64,000 nt of DNA. Origin: Paenibacillus sp. S150. Lineage in GTDB: Bacteria; Bacillota; Bacilli; Paenibacillales; Paenibacillaceae. The DNA lies in NCBI RefSeq assembly GCF_019352175.1, contig NZ_JACBYI010000023.1, positions 1 through 64,000 of the forward strand. Reading direction: 5' to 3'. Under the pieces are notes generated by a model. That model did no database searches, was not told where the DNA came from, and saw nothing but the letters and a program-made list of their open reading frames with translations. A program made the position numbers and the translations under genes. Each line of letters starts with the position of its first letter. Position 1 is the stretch's first letter. Positions 23,025-32,124 of the stretch are shown here, piece after piece.

Positions 23025-25730
23025 ATGGCAGTTGTTAAAAACCTACTGATCCGGGCTGGGGCGGATTTTTCCGCGCTGCGAAACGCTACTCGGCAGGCAC
23101 AGAGGGACTTAAATGGCTTTAAAAGCAGCGTTGCCAAGACCGTAAAAGGAATTGGGACATTGTTGGCTGGAATCGGTGCTGGATTTGCGATAGGTGGTGC
23201 GGTAAAAGATGCCATGCAGTTTGAAGCGGCAATCATGCAGATTAACCGCACGCTGGGCAGCAATGCTGGTGCTTTCCAGAAGTGGGCTAAGGAGAATGAA
23301 AAAACCTTGGGCATGTCCACGCTGGAGATAACTAAATACGCTGCGGTATATTCCAATCTAATCAGCGGATTTTCAGCAACTACAAGGGAGACTACACAGC
23401 GCACGCAAGCGTTATTGCAAGCGTCTGCGACAGTGGCTGCCGCAACGGGCCGCACCATGGAAGACACTATGGAACGCATTCGTTCCGGTCTCTTGGGAAA
23501 TACAGAGTCGATTGAAGATTTGGGCATCAACGTGAATGTCGCCTTGCTGGAATCCTCCAAATCCTTTCAACAATTTGCTAATGGGCGTAGCTGGAATCAA
23601 ATTGATTTTCAGACGCAACAAACCATTCGGCTCATGGCAATTCTGGAGCAGGCGACAAATAAATACGGGACAACGGTGGCTGATAACACTGCCTACCGGC
23701 AAGCGGTATTCGTTGCCCAACTCAAAAACACTCGGCTGGCGCTTGGGCAAGCCTTTCTGCCAATATATAATTTCATCCTGCCAGCATTGACCCGTTTGGC
23801 ATCCGCCTTAGCTACGGCCATAAACTTTGTTGCTCAATTTACTACGGCTTTGTTTGGTGGCAGCAGCCAGGTCAAGGCAACTGCAGCTCAAGCAAACGCC
23901 GTGAGTGGTCTTGGCAGTGCTTACGGCGATGCTGCGGACCAAGCTAAGGCAGCAGGCGATGAGGCAAAAAAGGCTGGGAAAAAGGCTCAAAAGTCAGTCG
24001 CTGGATTTGATCAACTCAACCTTGTCGGTGATAAATCATCTGCAGCGGACAGCGGAGCAGATGCCGGTGCCGCAGGGATCGGTGACATGAATGTGGATAC
24101 CGGTGCTGGCGTTGGAGCGTTGGGCACTATGGGTGCCAGCATGATTGATGTATCTGATAAGGCAAAGGCCATGGCTGAGAAAGTCAAGAAGGCTTTTGCG
24201 GCGATGAAGAAGGCTGTAACCGACAACAAGGATATCATAATTGCTGCTCTTGCTGGCCTTGCTACGGCTTTTGCGGGTTTTTGGTTGGCTACCAAGTGGG
24301 GAAGTATGGTTAAGGCCATACAGACAGCAGGAAAGGTTATAGGGGCTGTGATTGCCGGGATATCCTGGCCGATTGTGCTCTTAATCGCTACGGTTGCCGC
24401 CTTGGTTGGAGCGTTCGTTTATTTTTACCGGACCAATGAGCAATTTCGTAACACTGTGCAGGACATCTTTCAAAAAATTAAAGATATTGCGGTTGATCTT
24501 TGGCAAAATGTTATGGTTCCGTTCGGACAATGGCTTATGGGGGAACTCCCGAAAGCCTGGGATGCCGTAGCTCAAGCTGCGAAAGTCCTTTGGGATAATG
24601 TGCTCGTTCCGTTTGGAAAATGGCTTGCAGATGTGCTCCCGAAGGCTTGGAAGGTTGTTGCCGATGTCGCGATGTGGCTATGGGATAACGTGCTGAAGCC
24701 TTTCGGAGCATGGCTGATGGATGTCATGCCTAAAGCCTGGGGCGCTGTTCAAAAGGCGGCATTATTTTTATGGAATGATGTTTTAAAGCCCTTCGGTAAT
24801 TTCCTGCTTTGGATTTGGAAAGAGGTTATAGTGCCGCTAGCTAAAATACTAGGTGATGTTTTGGCTATTGCTTTTAAATTTGTTGCCGATGTCGCCACAT
24901 CATTATGGAAGAATGTCATCGTGCCACTCGCAAAGGCGCTGTCTGAATTGTTCGGTCCAGCAGTGGAAGCTGTATCAGCCGTGCTAACGTTTCTTTGGCA
25001 AAAGGTATTTACGCCATTCGTCTCCTTCCTGGCAGGCACGGTTAAGGTGGTTTTTGAATCTCTGATAACGGTCATTACATTCCTTTGGAAGAATGTCCTT
25101 AAGCCCGTAGCCGAGTACATGGGTGGTGCGTTTGCTCAATTGTTTGACACGGTATTCCGGAGCGTGGGCACTCTTATTGACGGACTGAAGACATCTCTCA
25201 AAGGGCTACTTACCTTCGTGACAGGCGTATTTACCGGAGACTGGGGTAAAGCCTGGGAAGGAGTTAAGAGTGTTTTTAAAGGCGTATTTGATTCGTTGTA
25301 TGGTCTGGTCAAACTCCCCCTCAATCTAATCATTGATGCGATTAACCGTGTGATCGATGGCATCAATAAAGTTAGCTTTGACATGCCTGATTTCTTGGGT
25401 GGCGGAACGTTTGGGATGTCCATTAAAAACATTTCGCACTTGGCTAAAGGTGGCTTGGCCTACGGGCCTACACTGGCGGTGGTCGGTGATAACAAAGGAG
25501 CTGCGTCCAATCCGGAAGTGATTGCTCCACTTTCCAAGTTGGAAGGGATGATGAATAACGGAGGGGATAACCGAGAAGTTGTTTCCGTGCTCCGCGAGTT
25601 GATCCAGACGGTCAAAACATCTGGCGGGAATGTCACTTTACAGGTTGGGGCTACAGAGTTGGCCCGGGCAGTTGCATCCGGAGCAAACGAAATCCAACGG
25701 AGAACAGGTAAATCAATCTTTGTGATATAG
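23025..25730 (+). CDS. tape measure protein
   Basis: 901 residues. An N-terminal coiled region (SALRNATRQAQRDLNGFKSS), then hydrophobic stretches about 405-465, then a long array of repeats of the type WDNVLVPFGKWLADVLPKAW (about 490-640), and a C-terminal LAKGGLAYGPTLAVVGDNKG motif common to tape measures. It fixes tail length and helps DNA entry. At three bases per residue this suggests a medium-length siphovirus tail. Confidence 0.95.
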   Translation: MAVVKNLLIRAGADFSALRNATRQAQRDLNGFKSSVAKTVKGIGTLLAGIGAGFAIGGAVKDAMQFEAAIMQINRTLGSNAGAFQKWAKENEKTLGMSTLEITKYAAVYSNLISGFSATTRETTQRTQALLQASATVAAATGRTMEDTMERIRSGLLGNTESIEDLGINVNVALLESSKSFQQFANGRSWNQIDFQTQQTIRLMAILEQATNKYGTTVADNTAYRQAVFVAQLKNTRLALGQAFLPIYNFILPALTRLASALATAINFVAQFTTALFGGSSQVKATAAQANAVSGLGSAYGDAADQAKAAGDEAKKAGKKAQKSVAGFDQLNLVGDKSSAADSGADAGAAGIGDMNVDTGAGVGALGTMGASMIDVSDKAKAMAEKVKKAFAAMKKAVTDNKDIIIAALAGLATAFAGFWLATKWGSMVKAIQTAGKVIGAVIAGISWPIVLLIATVAALVGAFVYFYRTNEQFRNTVQDIFQKIKDIAVDLWQNVMVPFGQWLMGELPKAWDAVAQAAKVLWDNVLVPFGKWLADVLPKAWKVVADVAMWLWDNVLKPFGAWLMDVMPKAWGAVQKAALFLWNDVLKPFGNFLLWIWKEVIVPLAKILGDVLAIAFKFVADVATSLWKNVIVPLAKALSELFGPAVEAVSAVLTFLWQKVFTPFVSFLAGTVKVVFESLITVITFLWKNVLKPVAEYMGGAFAQLFDTVFRSVGTLIDGLKTSLKGLLTFVTGVFTGDWGKAWEGVKSVFKGVFDSLYGLVKLPLNLIIDAINRVIDGINKVSFDMPDFLGGGTFGMSIKNISHLAKGGLAYGPTLAVVGDNKGAASNPEVIAPLSKLEGMMNNGGDNREVVSVLRELIQTVKTSGGNVTLQVGATELARAVASGANEIQRRTGKSIFVI

Positions 25731-25747
25731 GCAGAAGGAGGTTAACA

Positions 25748-26110
25748 GTGCTTGGTATAAAAATCAATGGCTCGCCTATTGCGGTGAACCCATCCGTATT
25801 CCAACCCACGATTCTTGATTTGGACGATGCCGAGAGCACCACGCGAACATCGGATGGTGTGCTTAATCGGGATCGGGTGGCGGTCAAGAGGCAGATACAG
25901 GTAGAGTTTCCTCCCATGCCGATGCCTAAAATGTCTGCCCTGCTAAAACAAATGTCTGGCGTATTCTTTGAATTCTATTTTCCTGATCCGATGGCTGGTG
26001 GGTATGTGACAAAGACCATGTATGTTGGTGACAGACCGGCGCCTATGGTTATTGTAAAGAATGGGGTGGTTTGGTGGGATACCCTTAAAGTAACCCTGAC
26101 GGAGAAGTGA
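25748..26110 (+). CDS. hypothetical tail protein
   Basis: 120 residues from GTG 25748 after AGGAGG. Contains LGIKINGSPIAVNPSVFQP and YVTKTMYVGDRPAPMVI, resembling short distal tail components found between tape measure and tail spike. It may form part of the tail tip. Confidence 0.7.
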   Translation: MLGIKINGSPIAVNPSVFQPTILDLDDAESTTRTSDGVLNRDRVAVKRQIQVEFPPMPMPKMSALLKQMSGVFFEFYFPDPMAGGYVTKTMYVGDRPAPMVIVKNGVVWWDTLKVTLTEK

Positions 26111-26114
26111 TGCT

Positions 26115-28154
26115 ATGTATCCTATATCAACGATATTTGCAGATTACCTAAAGGGCTTTGATCATGAATTTATGGTCAAGGCCTCTATTGCTGGGGAGGA
26201 TTTCGACAACACCAAAATTGTAGATTTCCAGATTGAAAGCAGCATTGTCAGTGGCGAGGAATTTGAAATCGGTACGGCGATCCCCGCCAAGCTAACTATC
26301 AAACTGCGGACGGCTGAAGAGATCCCGGCGAATGCTCGGGTAATCCCTTATCTGGCCCTGTCCTTGGCTCGAATGACTTGGAATGAGGCAAACATTGCTT
26401 GGGATGATAACCCCTTACCCTGGGTTGGCGGTGCCACAGAATGGATGCCACTGGGTGAGTATTTTGTAGACTCCCGCCAAAAGGTTAATGATGTCTGGGT
26501 GTACACCTGCTATGACAAATTGGTCTTTGGGGATGCGCCGTATGTATCGGCTCTGACCTATCCAACCACTCAACAAGCCGTGCTTGATGAGATTTGCGGT
26601 TTGCTGGGGTACACGTATGACAGCAGTGTTGTCATTAATCCGGCGTACATGGTCCCGGTGGCTCCGCCAGGCTTCAGCAAACGCCAGGTACTGTCGTACA
26701 TCGCCGGGGCAAACAGCGGATCGTTTTATTGGGGCAAAGCAGGCGTCTTACGCATGAAACGTTTTACGGCATCTGACACGCCAGTGTTTACTCACACCAC
26801 ATCGGACTATATCCGAGCCAAGCAGCTAAACCCTCCCAAGTCATATAGTCGCATTGTCGTGACATATGACACCGAGGATGACCTGACATATGAGGCGGGT
26901 AGTGGTGACGAAAACCATACATTGTACTTGGAAAATCCACTTGCAACCCAGGCCATCGCAGACGCTCTACACGCCTCTCTAGGCGGCATATCATATTTAC
27001 CCCTAGAGATGGACTCCAGAGCGTTTCCGCAGTTGGATATTGGCGACAAGATCGGATTTGGGCTGTATGAAGGATCGTCTTGGATGGAGGCATTCTCCCC
27101 GTGGATGAATACGGAAATTCCATGGACCGGGGTTTTGCAATATGAGTCCTACATCTTACATTCGACAATGATCTTTAAGGGCGGTCTGCAACTCAAATTG
27201 AAGGCTCCGTCAATATCTGAGCAAAAGAGTGAATTTGAAGTACCAGGTACTCTTACAGAGGCGGTCAACAAGTTGGACAAGACCGCAGTCAAAGAAGGCA
27301 AACGGTACTACGGAACGACGATTACTCGAACAGAGGGAATTGTGGGAACTGTTGAGGGGGATTCGGCAAAGGTTGTCTTAAACGCCGATGAACTCACTTT
27401 CTACGCAGGAAGTGACAGAGCACTATGGTTTGACCTACCCAGCCATAGATTCAAGTTTAACGGCACCTTGGAAGCGGTAGACGGTATATTCAGCGGTAAA
27501 CTGTTGGGCGGGGAGATCGAGATCGGCAGCGGAGAGAATGTCTTCAAGGCCGACAATTCAGGCATTTGGTCTGGGGCGCAGAACTTTGTAGAAGCGCCAT
27601 TCCGGGTTAATATGGCCGGACAGATGGAAGCTGAGGACGGTAGGTTTAAAGGTATTATTGAAGCCTCTGATATTTTAGGAGGTGAGATAATAGGAGCACA
27701 GTTCTTTACCGATGAGCCTGGTCTTTACCCTCGCGTAGAGATTGATCCGTACTCTATTGCCTTTGGAGTGTATTCTGCAGAGAATAGTGGCATACAAATC
27801 CCAGCTTTTGCAGGCGGGGTGTCTCGAATAATCTTCCTGGCTGATGGGTCGCAATCAACAATCTATAGCTCTCCTACCCTTGGGTTAGCTATAACAAGTT
27901 TTGGCAGAATGAGTCTCGGAGGCACATACATTGATCTTTTCCCACAACCAGGAGGGAATGTGAATGTTCCATCGTGGAGTCAATTTTATAGTAATGGATC
28001 ATCTACGTCTCTTCAGGGGGAACTTAATGCTATATGGACAGCTTTAGCTGGAAAGGCAAATGCTTCACATTCACACACAGTTACTATTCCAAATCATAAT
28101 CACGGTAATCCAGATAACTTGAATGGAGGTGGAGGAACGTTTACCGCTTCATAA
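26115..28154 (+). CDS. tail spike / phage minor structural protein
   Basis: 679 residues. The N-terminal 380 residues (beta-rich, WNEANIAWDDNPLPWVGG, MPLGEYFVDSRQK) resemble siphovirus tail-associated proteins that form the hub. The rest is repetitive beta structure and ends in HSHTVTIPNHNHG, a His-rich metal-site motif common in trimeric tail fibres. It probably makes host contact. Confidence 0.85.
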   Translation: MYPISTIFADYLKGFDHEFMVKASIAGEDFDNTKIVDFQIESSIVSGEEFEIGTAIPAKLTIKLRTAEEIPANARVIPYLALSLARMTWNEANIAWDDNPLPWVGGATEWMPLGEYFVDSRQKVNDVWVYTCYDKLVFGDAPYVSALTYPTTQQAVLDEICGLLGYTYDSSVVINPAYMVPVAPPGFSKRQVLSYIAGANSGSFYWGKAGVLRMKRFTASDTPVFTHTTSDYIRAKQLNPPKSYSRIVVTYDTEDDLTYEAGSGDENHTLYLENPLATQAIADALHASLGGISYLPLEMDSRAFPQLDIGDKIGFGLYEGSSWMEAFSPWMNTEIPWTGVLQYESYILHSTMIFKGGLQLKLKAPSISEQKSEFEVPGTLTEAVNKLDKTAVKEGKRYYGTTITRTEGIVGTVEGDSAKVVLNADELTFYAGSDRALWFDLPSHRFKFNGTLEAVDGIFSGKLLGGEIEIGSGENVFKADNSGIWSGAQNFVEAPFRVNMAGQMEAEDGRFKGIIEASDILGGEIIGAQFFTDEPGLYPRVEIDPYSIAFGVYSAENSGIQIPAFAGGVSRIIFLADGSQSTIYSSPTLGLAITSFGRMSLGGTYIDLFPQPGGNVNVPSWSQFYSNGSSTSLQGELNAIWTALAGKANASHSHTVTIPNHNHGNPDNLNGGGGTFTAS

Positions 28155-28160
28155 AATTTG

Positions 28161-28190
28161 TTGAAACTTTTTGCGATTTCTGACGATAAT
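28161..28190 (+). promoter_or_regulatory. promoter of the secreted stalk-domain gene
   Basis: TTGAAA (28161-28166) and GATAAT (28185-28190) are 18 nt apart, 36 nt before the start at 28226. An own promoter inside the tail operon suggests expression from the silent prophage. Confidence 0.6.
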
Positions 28191-28225
28191 AGAGGTAGAA
28201 AACTTTACCAAAAGGAGCGGTTGTT

Positions 28226-28795
28226 TTGAAAAAGTTTATATCTGGTGTAATCGTCGGTTCGCTGTTGTTTGCCAGTGCTTCCGTTTTTGCTGACTCAGCT
28301 AGTTTAATAGGGCAAAAAGTACAAGGATTATTTAGTGTTGAAAAAGGTGGAGTAAAGGTATCCGACGCTGTAATTATTAATGGATCTGCCTATGCCCCTG
28401 TTAGGGCTGTTGCAGAAGCGGCAGATGTGAACCTTACGGTGAAAGGAAAGACAATCATCATGGAAACTAAAAATCAGGAAACTGCTTCCTCAAGCGTTAC
28501 CTCCAATTCAGAAGTAACCGACCCCAAAACTTCTTTGAGTGAACTAAAATCAGAACGAGCAAAAGTCGCTGCGGATATTGAAAGATACACTGCCAGTATC
28601 AAAGACTTGAAAGAAGGGTTAATTCCAAGCTTAGAGGAACAAACTAAGATATTGGAAAACACCGGGAAGATCGGAGAAATGACAAAAGAAAATTTGGAAA
28701 CATACAAAAAACTTTTGAGCGAGAAAGAGGCAGAACTGATTGTTCTTAACCAACGGCTCAAAGAATTGGATGCGGAAATAGCAACTCTTCAATAG
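28226..28795 (+). CDS. secreted copper-amine-oxidase-like stalk protein with coiled coil
   Basis: 189 residues from TTG 28226 after AAAAGGAG. Signal peptide about 1-22 (ending SVFA-DS). Residues about 30-80 have the stalk domain pattern VSDAVIINGSAYAPVRAVAE and VKGKTIIME. The remaining 100 residues are a charged coiled coil. Such stalk domains are abundant in surface proteins of Paenibacillus. With its own promoter and terminator it looks like a lysogeny-expressed cargo gene, not a virion part. Confidence 0.75.
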   Translation: MKKFISGVIVGSLLFASASVFADSASLIGQKVQGLFSVEKGGVKVSDAVIINGSAYAPVRAVAEAADVNLTVKGKTIIMETKNQETASSSVTSNSEVTDPKTSLSELKSERAKVAADIERYTASIKDLKEGLIPSLEEQTKILENTGKIGEMTKENLETYKKLLSEKEAELIVLNQRLKELDAEIATLQ

Positions 28796-28813
28796 AATTA
28801 AACTGCTTCACTA

Positions 28814-28842
28814 AGTCTCGCCAACGCTGGCGGGGCTTTTTG
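28814..28842 (+). terminator. terminator of the stalk-protein gene
   Basis: AGTCTCGCCA pairs with TGGCGGGGCT (two G-U pairs), loop ACGC, followed by TTTTTGT. Confidence 0.75.
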
Positions 28843-28867
28843 TGTTGGAGAAACGGAGGATTCAAAA

Positions 28868-29011
28868 ATGGATGAACAACGGATTAGGGAGATTGTGAGG
28901 GAGGAAATAGCTGCCCACAAGGAGCAGCCGGAGATTATCGGACTTACAATGGAACAGAAGGAAGTAATTGCTCAGTTTTTTGAATTAATAAAGCTCAAAC
29001 CTACAATCTGA
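28868..29011 (+). CDS. hypothetical 47-residue phage protein
   Basis: ATG 28868 follows CGGAGG. Charged helical product (MDEQRIREIVREEIAAHKEQ), of the type often seen next to tail-fibre genes. It overlaps the 3' end of the minus-strand gene by 40 nt. Confidence 0.55.
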   Translation: MDEQRIREIVREEIAAHKEQPEIIGLTMEQKEVIAQFFELIKLKPTI

Positions 29012-29382
29012 TCCGGAAACAAAATCATATCATTAATAATGTGCGAAGGCGCTTTTGAACCATAAGGAGTAATTTTTGCATTCTTCAAAAGAATACTGTC
29101 CAATTCGCTTGGAAACTCAACGATTCTATCAATGCCAACTTGTTCAATATAGGCTTCATTCCGATTCTGCAAGACGTTCGCGAAAATATAAGCTGATAAA
29201 TCCTTGGTTGGGTCCACAGTATCCAACACATGAGTTAGTTTGGCTTCGATGTGGCCAAAATTGGTTATTATCAACAAAGATAATTCACCGGTTATTGAGG
29301 ATAATTCGGAACCGTTGAATTTTTCGAGAAATTCCGCTGTGCTTCGAATGGCGATTCTCTTTAAAACTGATTCAGTGTCCAT
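28972..29382 (-). CDS. unknown minus-strand cargo protein in the tail region
   Basis: 136 residues from ATG 29382, with GGGAGGTG 8 nt before it. No transmembrane segment or signal peptide. Helical N-terminus (MDTESVLKRIAIRSTAEFLE) and a mixed C-terminal half (VEFPSELDSILLKNAKITPY). It points against the tail operon, as independently expressed prophage cargo genes do. No family recognised. Confidence 0.65.
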   Translation of the reverse strand: MDTESVLKRIAIRSTAEFLEKFNGSELSSITGELSLLIITNFGHIEAKLTHVLDTVDPTKDLSAYIFANVLQNRNEAYIEQVGIDRIVEFPSELDSILLKNAKITPYGSKAPSHIINDMILFPDQIVGLSFINSKN

Positions 29383-29489
29383 AAATACACACCTCCCTTC
29401 ATTTGGAAAATAGGCCTAGCAACCTACATTTCGACAGAATGGGAGGTTTTTCCTGTGGAACAACCGTTCGAAATAAGGAGGTTTTTAGC

Positions 29490-29735
29490 TTGGCTAACAT
29501 CCAAACTACATTAAAAATAGAGCTTGATCCTCGTGTCCCCGTCCCGGAAATACTCGCCGTAATCAGGGCCGTCACACCATTCCATCTGGGTCAAGAAGAA
29601 TTGATCCTTATCGGAGTCATGGAAGCGATAGAAAAAAGATTGATGTCTCTGAAAGGAGTTGAGAAGCATGCCGAACCGATACCTGAACCTGGACGGAAGC
29701 CAGCAGATACGGGAGAACTACAACCAGATAAGTGA
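29490..29735 (+). CDS. hypothetical 81-residue protein
   Basis: TTG 29490 preceded by AAGGAGG. Sequence begins MANIQTTLKIELDPRVPVPE. It overlaps the tail fibre gene by 68 nt in another frame. Function unknown. Confidence 0.55.
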   Translation: MANIQTTLKIELDPRVPVPEILAVIRAVTPFHLGQEELILIGVMEAIEKRLMSLKGVEKHAEPIPEPGRKPADTGELQPDK

Positions 29736-31710
29736 AGGGTTTGACGGAGTTGAGGCTGACATAGATGCCGCGATTGAAGTGTCTGGAAGCATCCAGGCAG
29801 AGGTAACCGAACACAAAGATTCATCTGCCGCTCATGCCGCCGAACATATCACCTATGATGGGCCGGTTGCTGGTGCCGAGAACATGAAATCAGCCGTGGA
29901 CAGCGTTCAGCAGCAGCTTAATACAGCAGTCATTGCCGGTGACAGTGGTCCGGCCGCAGCGCAGGCAGCCATTGATGCGACAGGCCATGATTATGGTAAC
30001 CTTAAGGTTCGACTGGATACGGAGCACACCGCCGTGAGTGAACAGTTGGCGGAAACTGGTCAAGTTTTGATCAGTCGAGAAATTAATGTTAAATATCCTC
30101 CTGTACCGCTCGTAGCAGCGTCAGGAGATGGGGTAGTTGACGACACTTCGGCAATACAAGCTGTATATGATCTTTTAGTCGATGGCGGTACGGTTTATTT
30201 TCCAGAAGGAACGTATTCAAAAACGGATGCTATATCAATTAACTATTCAAATATTAGAACTGTTTTTGCTCCTAATGCTAAAATTATCGACACGGTACAA
30301 GGTAAAAACGGTTTTTCAACCGGACAATATTTAAGCAATATCAAATTTGAAGGGATTGATATTTTAGGTTGTTCTGACGATACTTTTGCCAGCGCTGCTG
30401 ATGCAGTATTTATAGGAGAAGGAACTAATAATGTAGAAATATCAGACTCCCGATTTGATGGTTATACTATTGGGATTTTGACTGAAATCTATAACTATGA
30501 CATAACAGTCTCTAGATGTGAATTTTATAACATGACCTACATTCCATCAGCTACGGCAGGAGGATACGGAATAGTATATCAAGCCTCGCGTAACACTAAG
30601 ACGTTTGACTGCTATTTTGATAAAAGCATCTATAGACACGCTATATACGTGGGGCGTAACCCCTTTACTGATGTTTCTGGCAAGGACCATACTATCCAAA
30701 GAAATACATTCGAAGGAGATAGCCAGCCCACTTATATAACTGGGTTCGAGCTTCGACTGAAAATAATGGCTAATTCGGATGTGACGGTTAGTAACAATAC
30801 ATTTACAGGTGGAGTGGGACACATTTTAATACAGTCTACACAGACTGTGAATGCTGACCCTAAAAATATCATTATATCAAACAATACTTTTAAGGATATC
30901 GTAAAGGGAAATTCCACTCATTCGTGGGGGATTGGGGAAGAAGGACCTGGTTCCTTTATGGAAACGGTAACTATCTCCGGTAATATATTTAACAATTGCG
31001 ACTGCATAGGCCATATCGGAATTAATTTAGGGAAAAAAATTACTATTGAAGGCAACACCGTAGACAATGCGGTTTCAGGACATGGTATTACTTCACAGAA
31101 CAAGGTTGAAGATTTGAGAATCATCAGCAACGATATCCGTGGGTTAACCTCTAGTTATCGCTGTGTCTATTTAAATACATCATCTACAGTGTCAGATCCG
31201 TCTACGCACTCCCTTAATGTTGTGATACGAGGAAATGATTTCGGTAATGCTCAGATAGGCATTTACTTTAATTCTACCTTAACAGCTACCATTGAAAATA
31301 ATTTAATCGAACTCACAACACAGCAATCTGTTTATTTCGCAAATGTGAAATTTACAGGTGTGATACGCAACAACACTTTTCGAAATGGTAATTCCGCAAT
31401 ACATTTCAACTCATTATGCGTTGATCCAATATGGATTTACGATAATGTTTTTGAGGGTCAGACCGTTAACCAGATTGAAAATGACGGCAATGCATATCTT
31501 TGTGAACCGATCAAAAACGGACGAACAAGCGGATCGAAAGCTAATAAACGGACATTTGTTCTAAGTGCCGCGCCGACTTCTGGGACTTGGCTGGCAGGAG
31601 ACGAAGCGTTGTTTTCAGCTGCGGTTGCTGGAGGTTACGTTGGAACAACTTGCATCACTACAGGAACACCAGGTGTGTGGAAAAACTATGGAGCAGTCCA
31701 ATCATCTTAA
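29668..31710 (+). CDS. tail fibre with pectate-lyase-like beta-helix
   Basis: 680 residues from ATG 29668 (AAGGAG upstream). The N-terminal 130 residues are a virion-attachment and helical region (AAHAAEHITYDG, QQLNTAV). From about 140 a right-handed beta-helix begins with the classical opening DGVVDDTSAIQAVYDLLVDG and GGTVYFPEGTY, and continues as repeated N-x-T/N-x-F rungs (NNTFTGG, SNNTFKD, GNIFNN). It probably binds or degrades host surface polysaccharide. Confidence 0.87.
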   Translation: MPNRYLNLDGSQQIRENYNQISEGFDGVEADIDAAIEVSGSIQAEVTEHKDSSAAHAAEHITYDGPVAGAENMKSAVDSVQQQLNTAVIAGDSGPAAAQAAIDATGHDYGNLKVRLDTEHTAVSEQLAETGQVLISREINVKYPPVPLVAASGDGVVDDTSAIQAVYDLLVDGGTVYFPEGTYSKTDAISINYSNIRTVFAPNAKIIDTVQGKNGFSTGQYLSNIKFEGIDILGCSDDTFASAADAVFIGEGTNNVEISDSRFDGYTIGILTEIYNYDITVSRCEFYNMTYIPSATAGGYGIVYQASRNTKTFDCYFDKSIYRHAIYVGRNPFTDVSGKDHTIQRNTFEGDSQPTYITGFELRLKIMANSDVTVSNNTFTGGVGHILIQSTQTVNADPKNIIISNNTFKDIVKGNSTHSWGIGEEGPGSFMETVTISGNIFNNCDCIGHIGINLGKKITIEGNTVDNAVSGHGITSQNKVEDLRIISNDIRGLTSSYRCVYLNTSSTVSDPSTHSLNVVIRGNDFGNAQIGIYFNSTLTATIENNLIELTTQQSVYFANVKFTGVIRNNTFRNGNSAIHFNSLCVDPIWIYDNVFEGQTVNQIENDGNAYLCEPIKNGRTSGSKANKRTFVLSAAPTSGTWLAGDEALFSAAVAGGYVGTTCITTGTPGVWKNYGAVQSS

Positions 31711-31726
31711 GGGGGGGGAGTTAAAA

Positions 31727-32005
31727 ATGGCCTTGTCACAAAGCATTACACTAAGTAATGGCTTATCAGTAAACGAAGCCTACATTCGAGTGGACACCGT
31801 AAATGGATATAAAGGCGGACTTGACATCTCTGTTAATTCCTATGTATCGCAAGCTGCTTTTACACAGGGACAGGGGTATATAGAACAGAGTTTGTACCAC
31901 TTTATTCCTTCCGTGGAGGAAGGATCGGAGAATTTCATCAAGCAGGGTTACGATTATCTTAAAACATTACCTGAGTTTGAGAGTGCCATTGACGTTTTTG
32001 AATAG
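31727..32005 (+). CDS. hypothetical tail-fibre-associated protein
   Basis: 92 residues from ATG 31727 after GGGGGGGAG. Strand-rich N-terminus (MALSQSITLSNGLSVNEAYI) and helical end. Genes of this size and pattern often follow tail fibres and may be minor tail parts or chaperones. Confidence 0.65.
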   Translation: MALSQSITLSNGLSVNEAYIRVDTVNGYKGGLDISVNSYVSQAAFTQGQGYIEQSLYHFIPSVEEGSENFIKQGYDYLKTLPEFESAIDVFE

Positions 32006-32088
32006 GAAATAAAGCGTTTCTTATTCTTCATAAAAACGATTTGTTTACGAAAACCCCCATACTGTACTATCATCAATAGAGACAAATA

Positions 32089-32103
32089 TTGTATAAAATA
32101 CAA
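32089..32103 (+). promoter_or_regulatory. palindrome in the acyltransferase promoter region
   Basis: TTGTAT-AAA-ATACAA is a perfect inverted repeat 21 nt before the start at 32125. A possible -35 TTGTTT (32041) and -10 TACTAT (32065-32070) lie upstream. The palindrome may be an operator. Confidence 0.4.
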
Positions 32104-32124
32104 CGAATAATGGGGGAGTTATAA

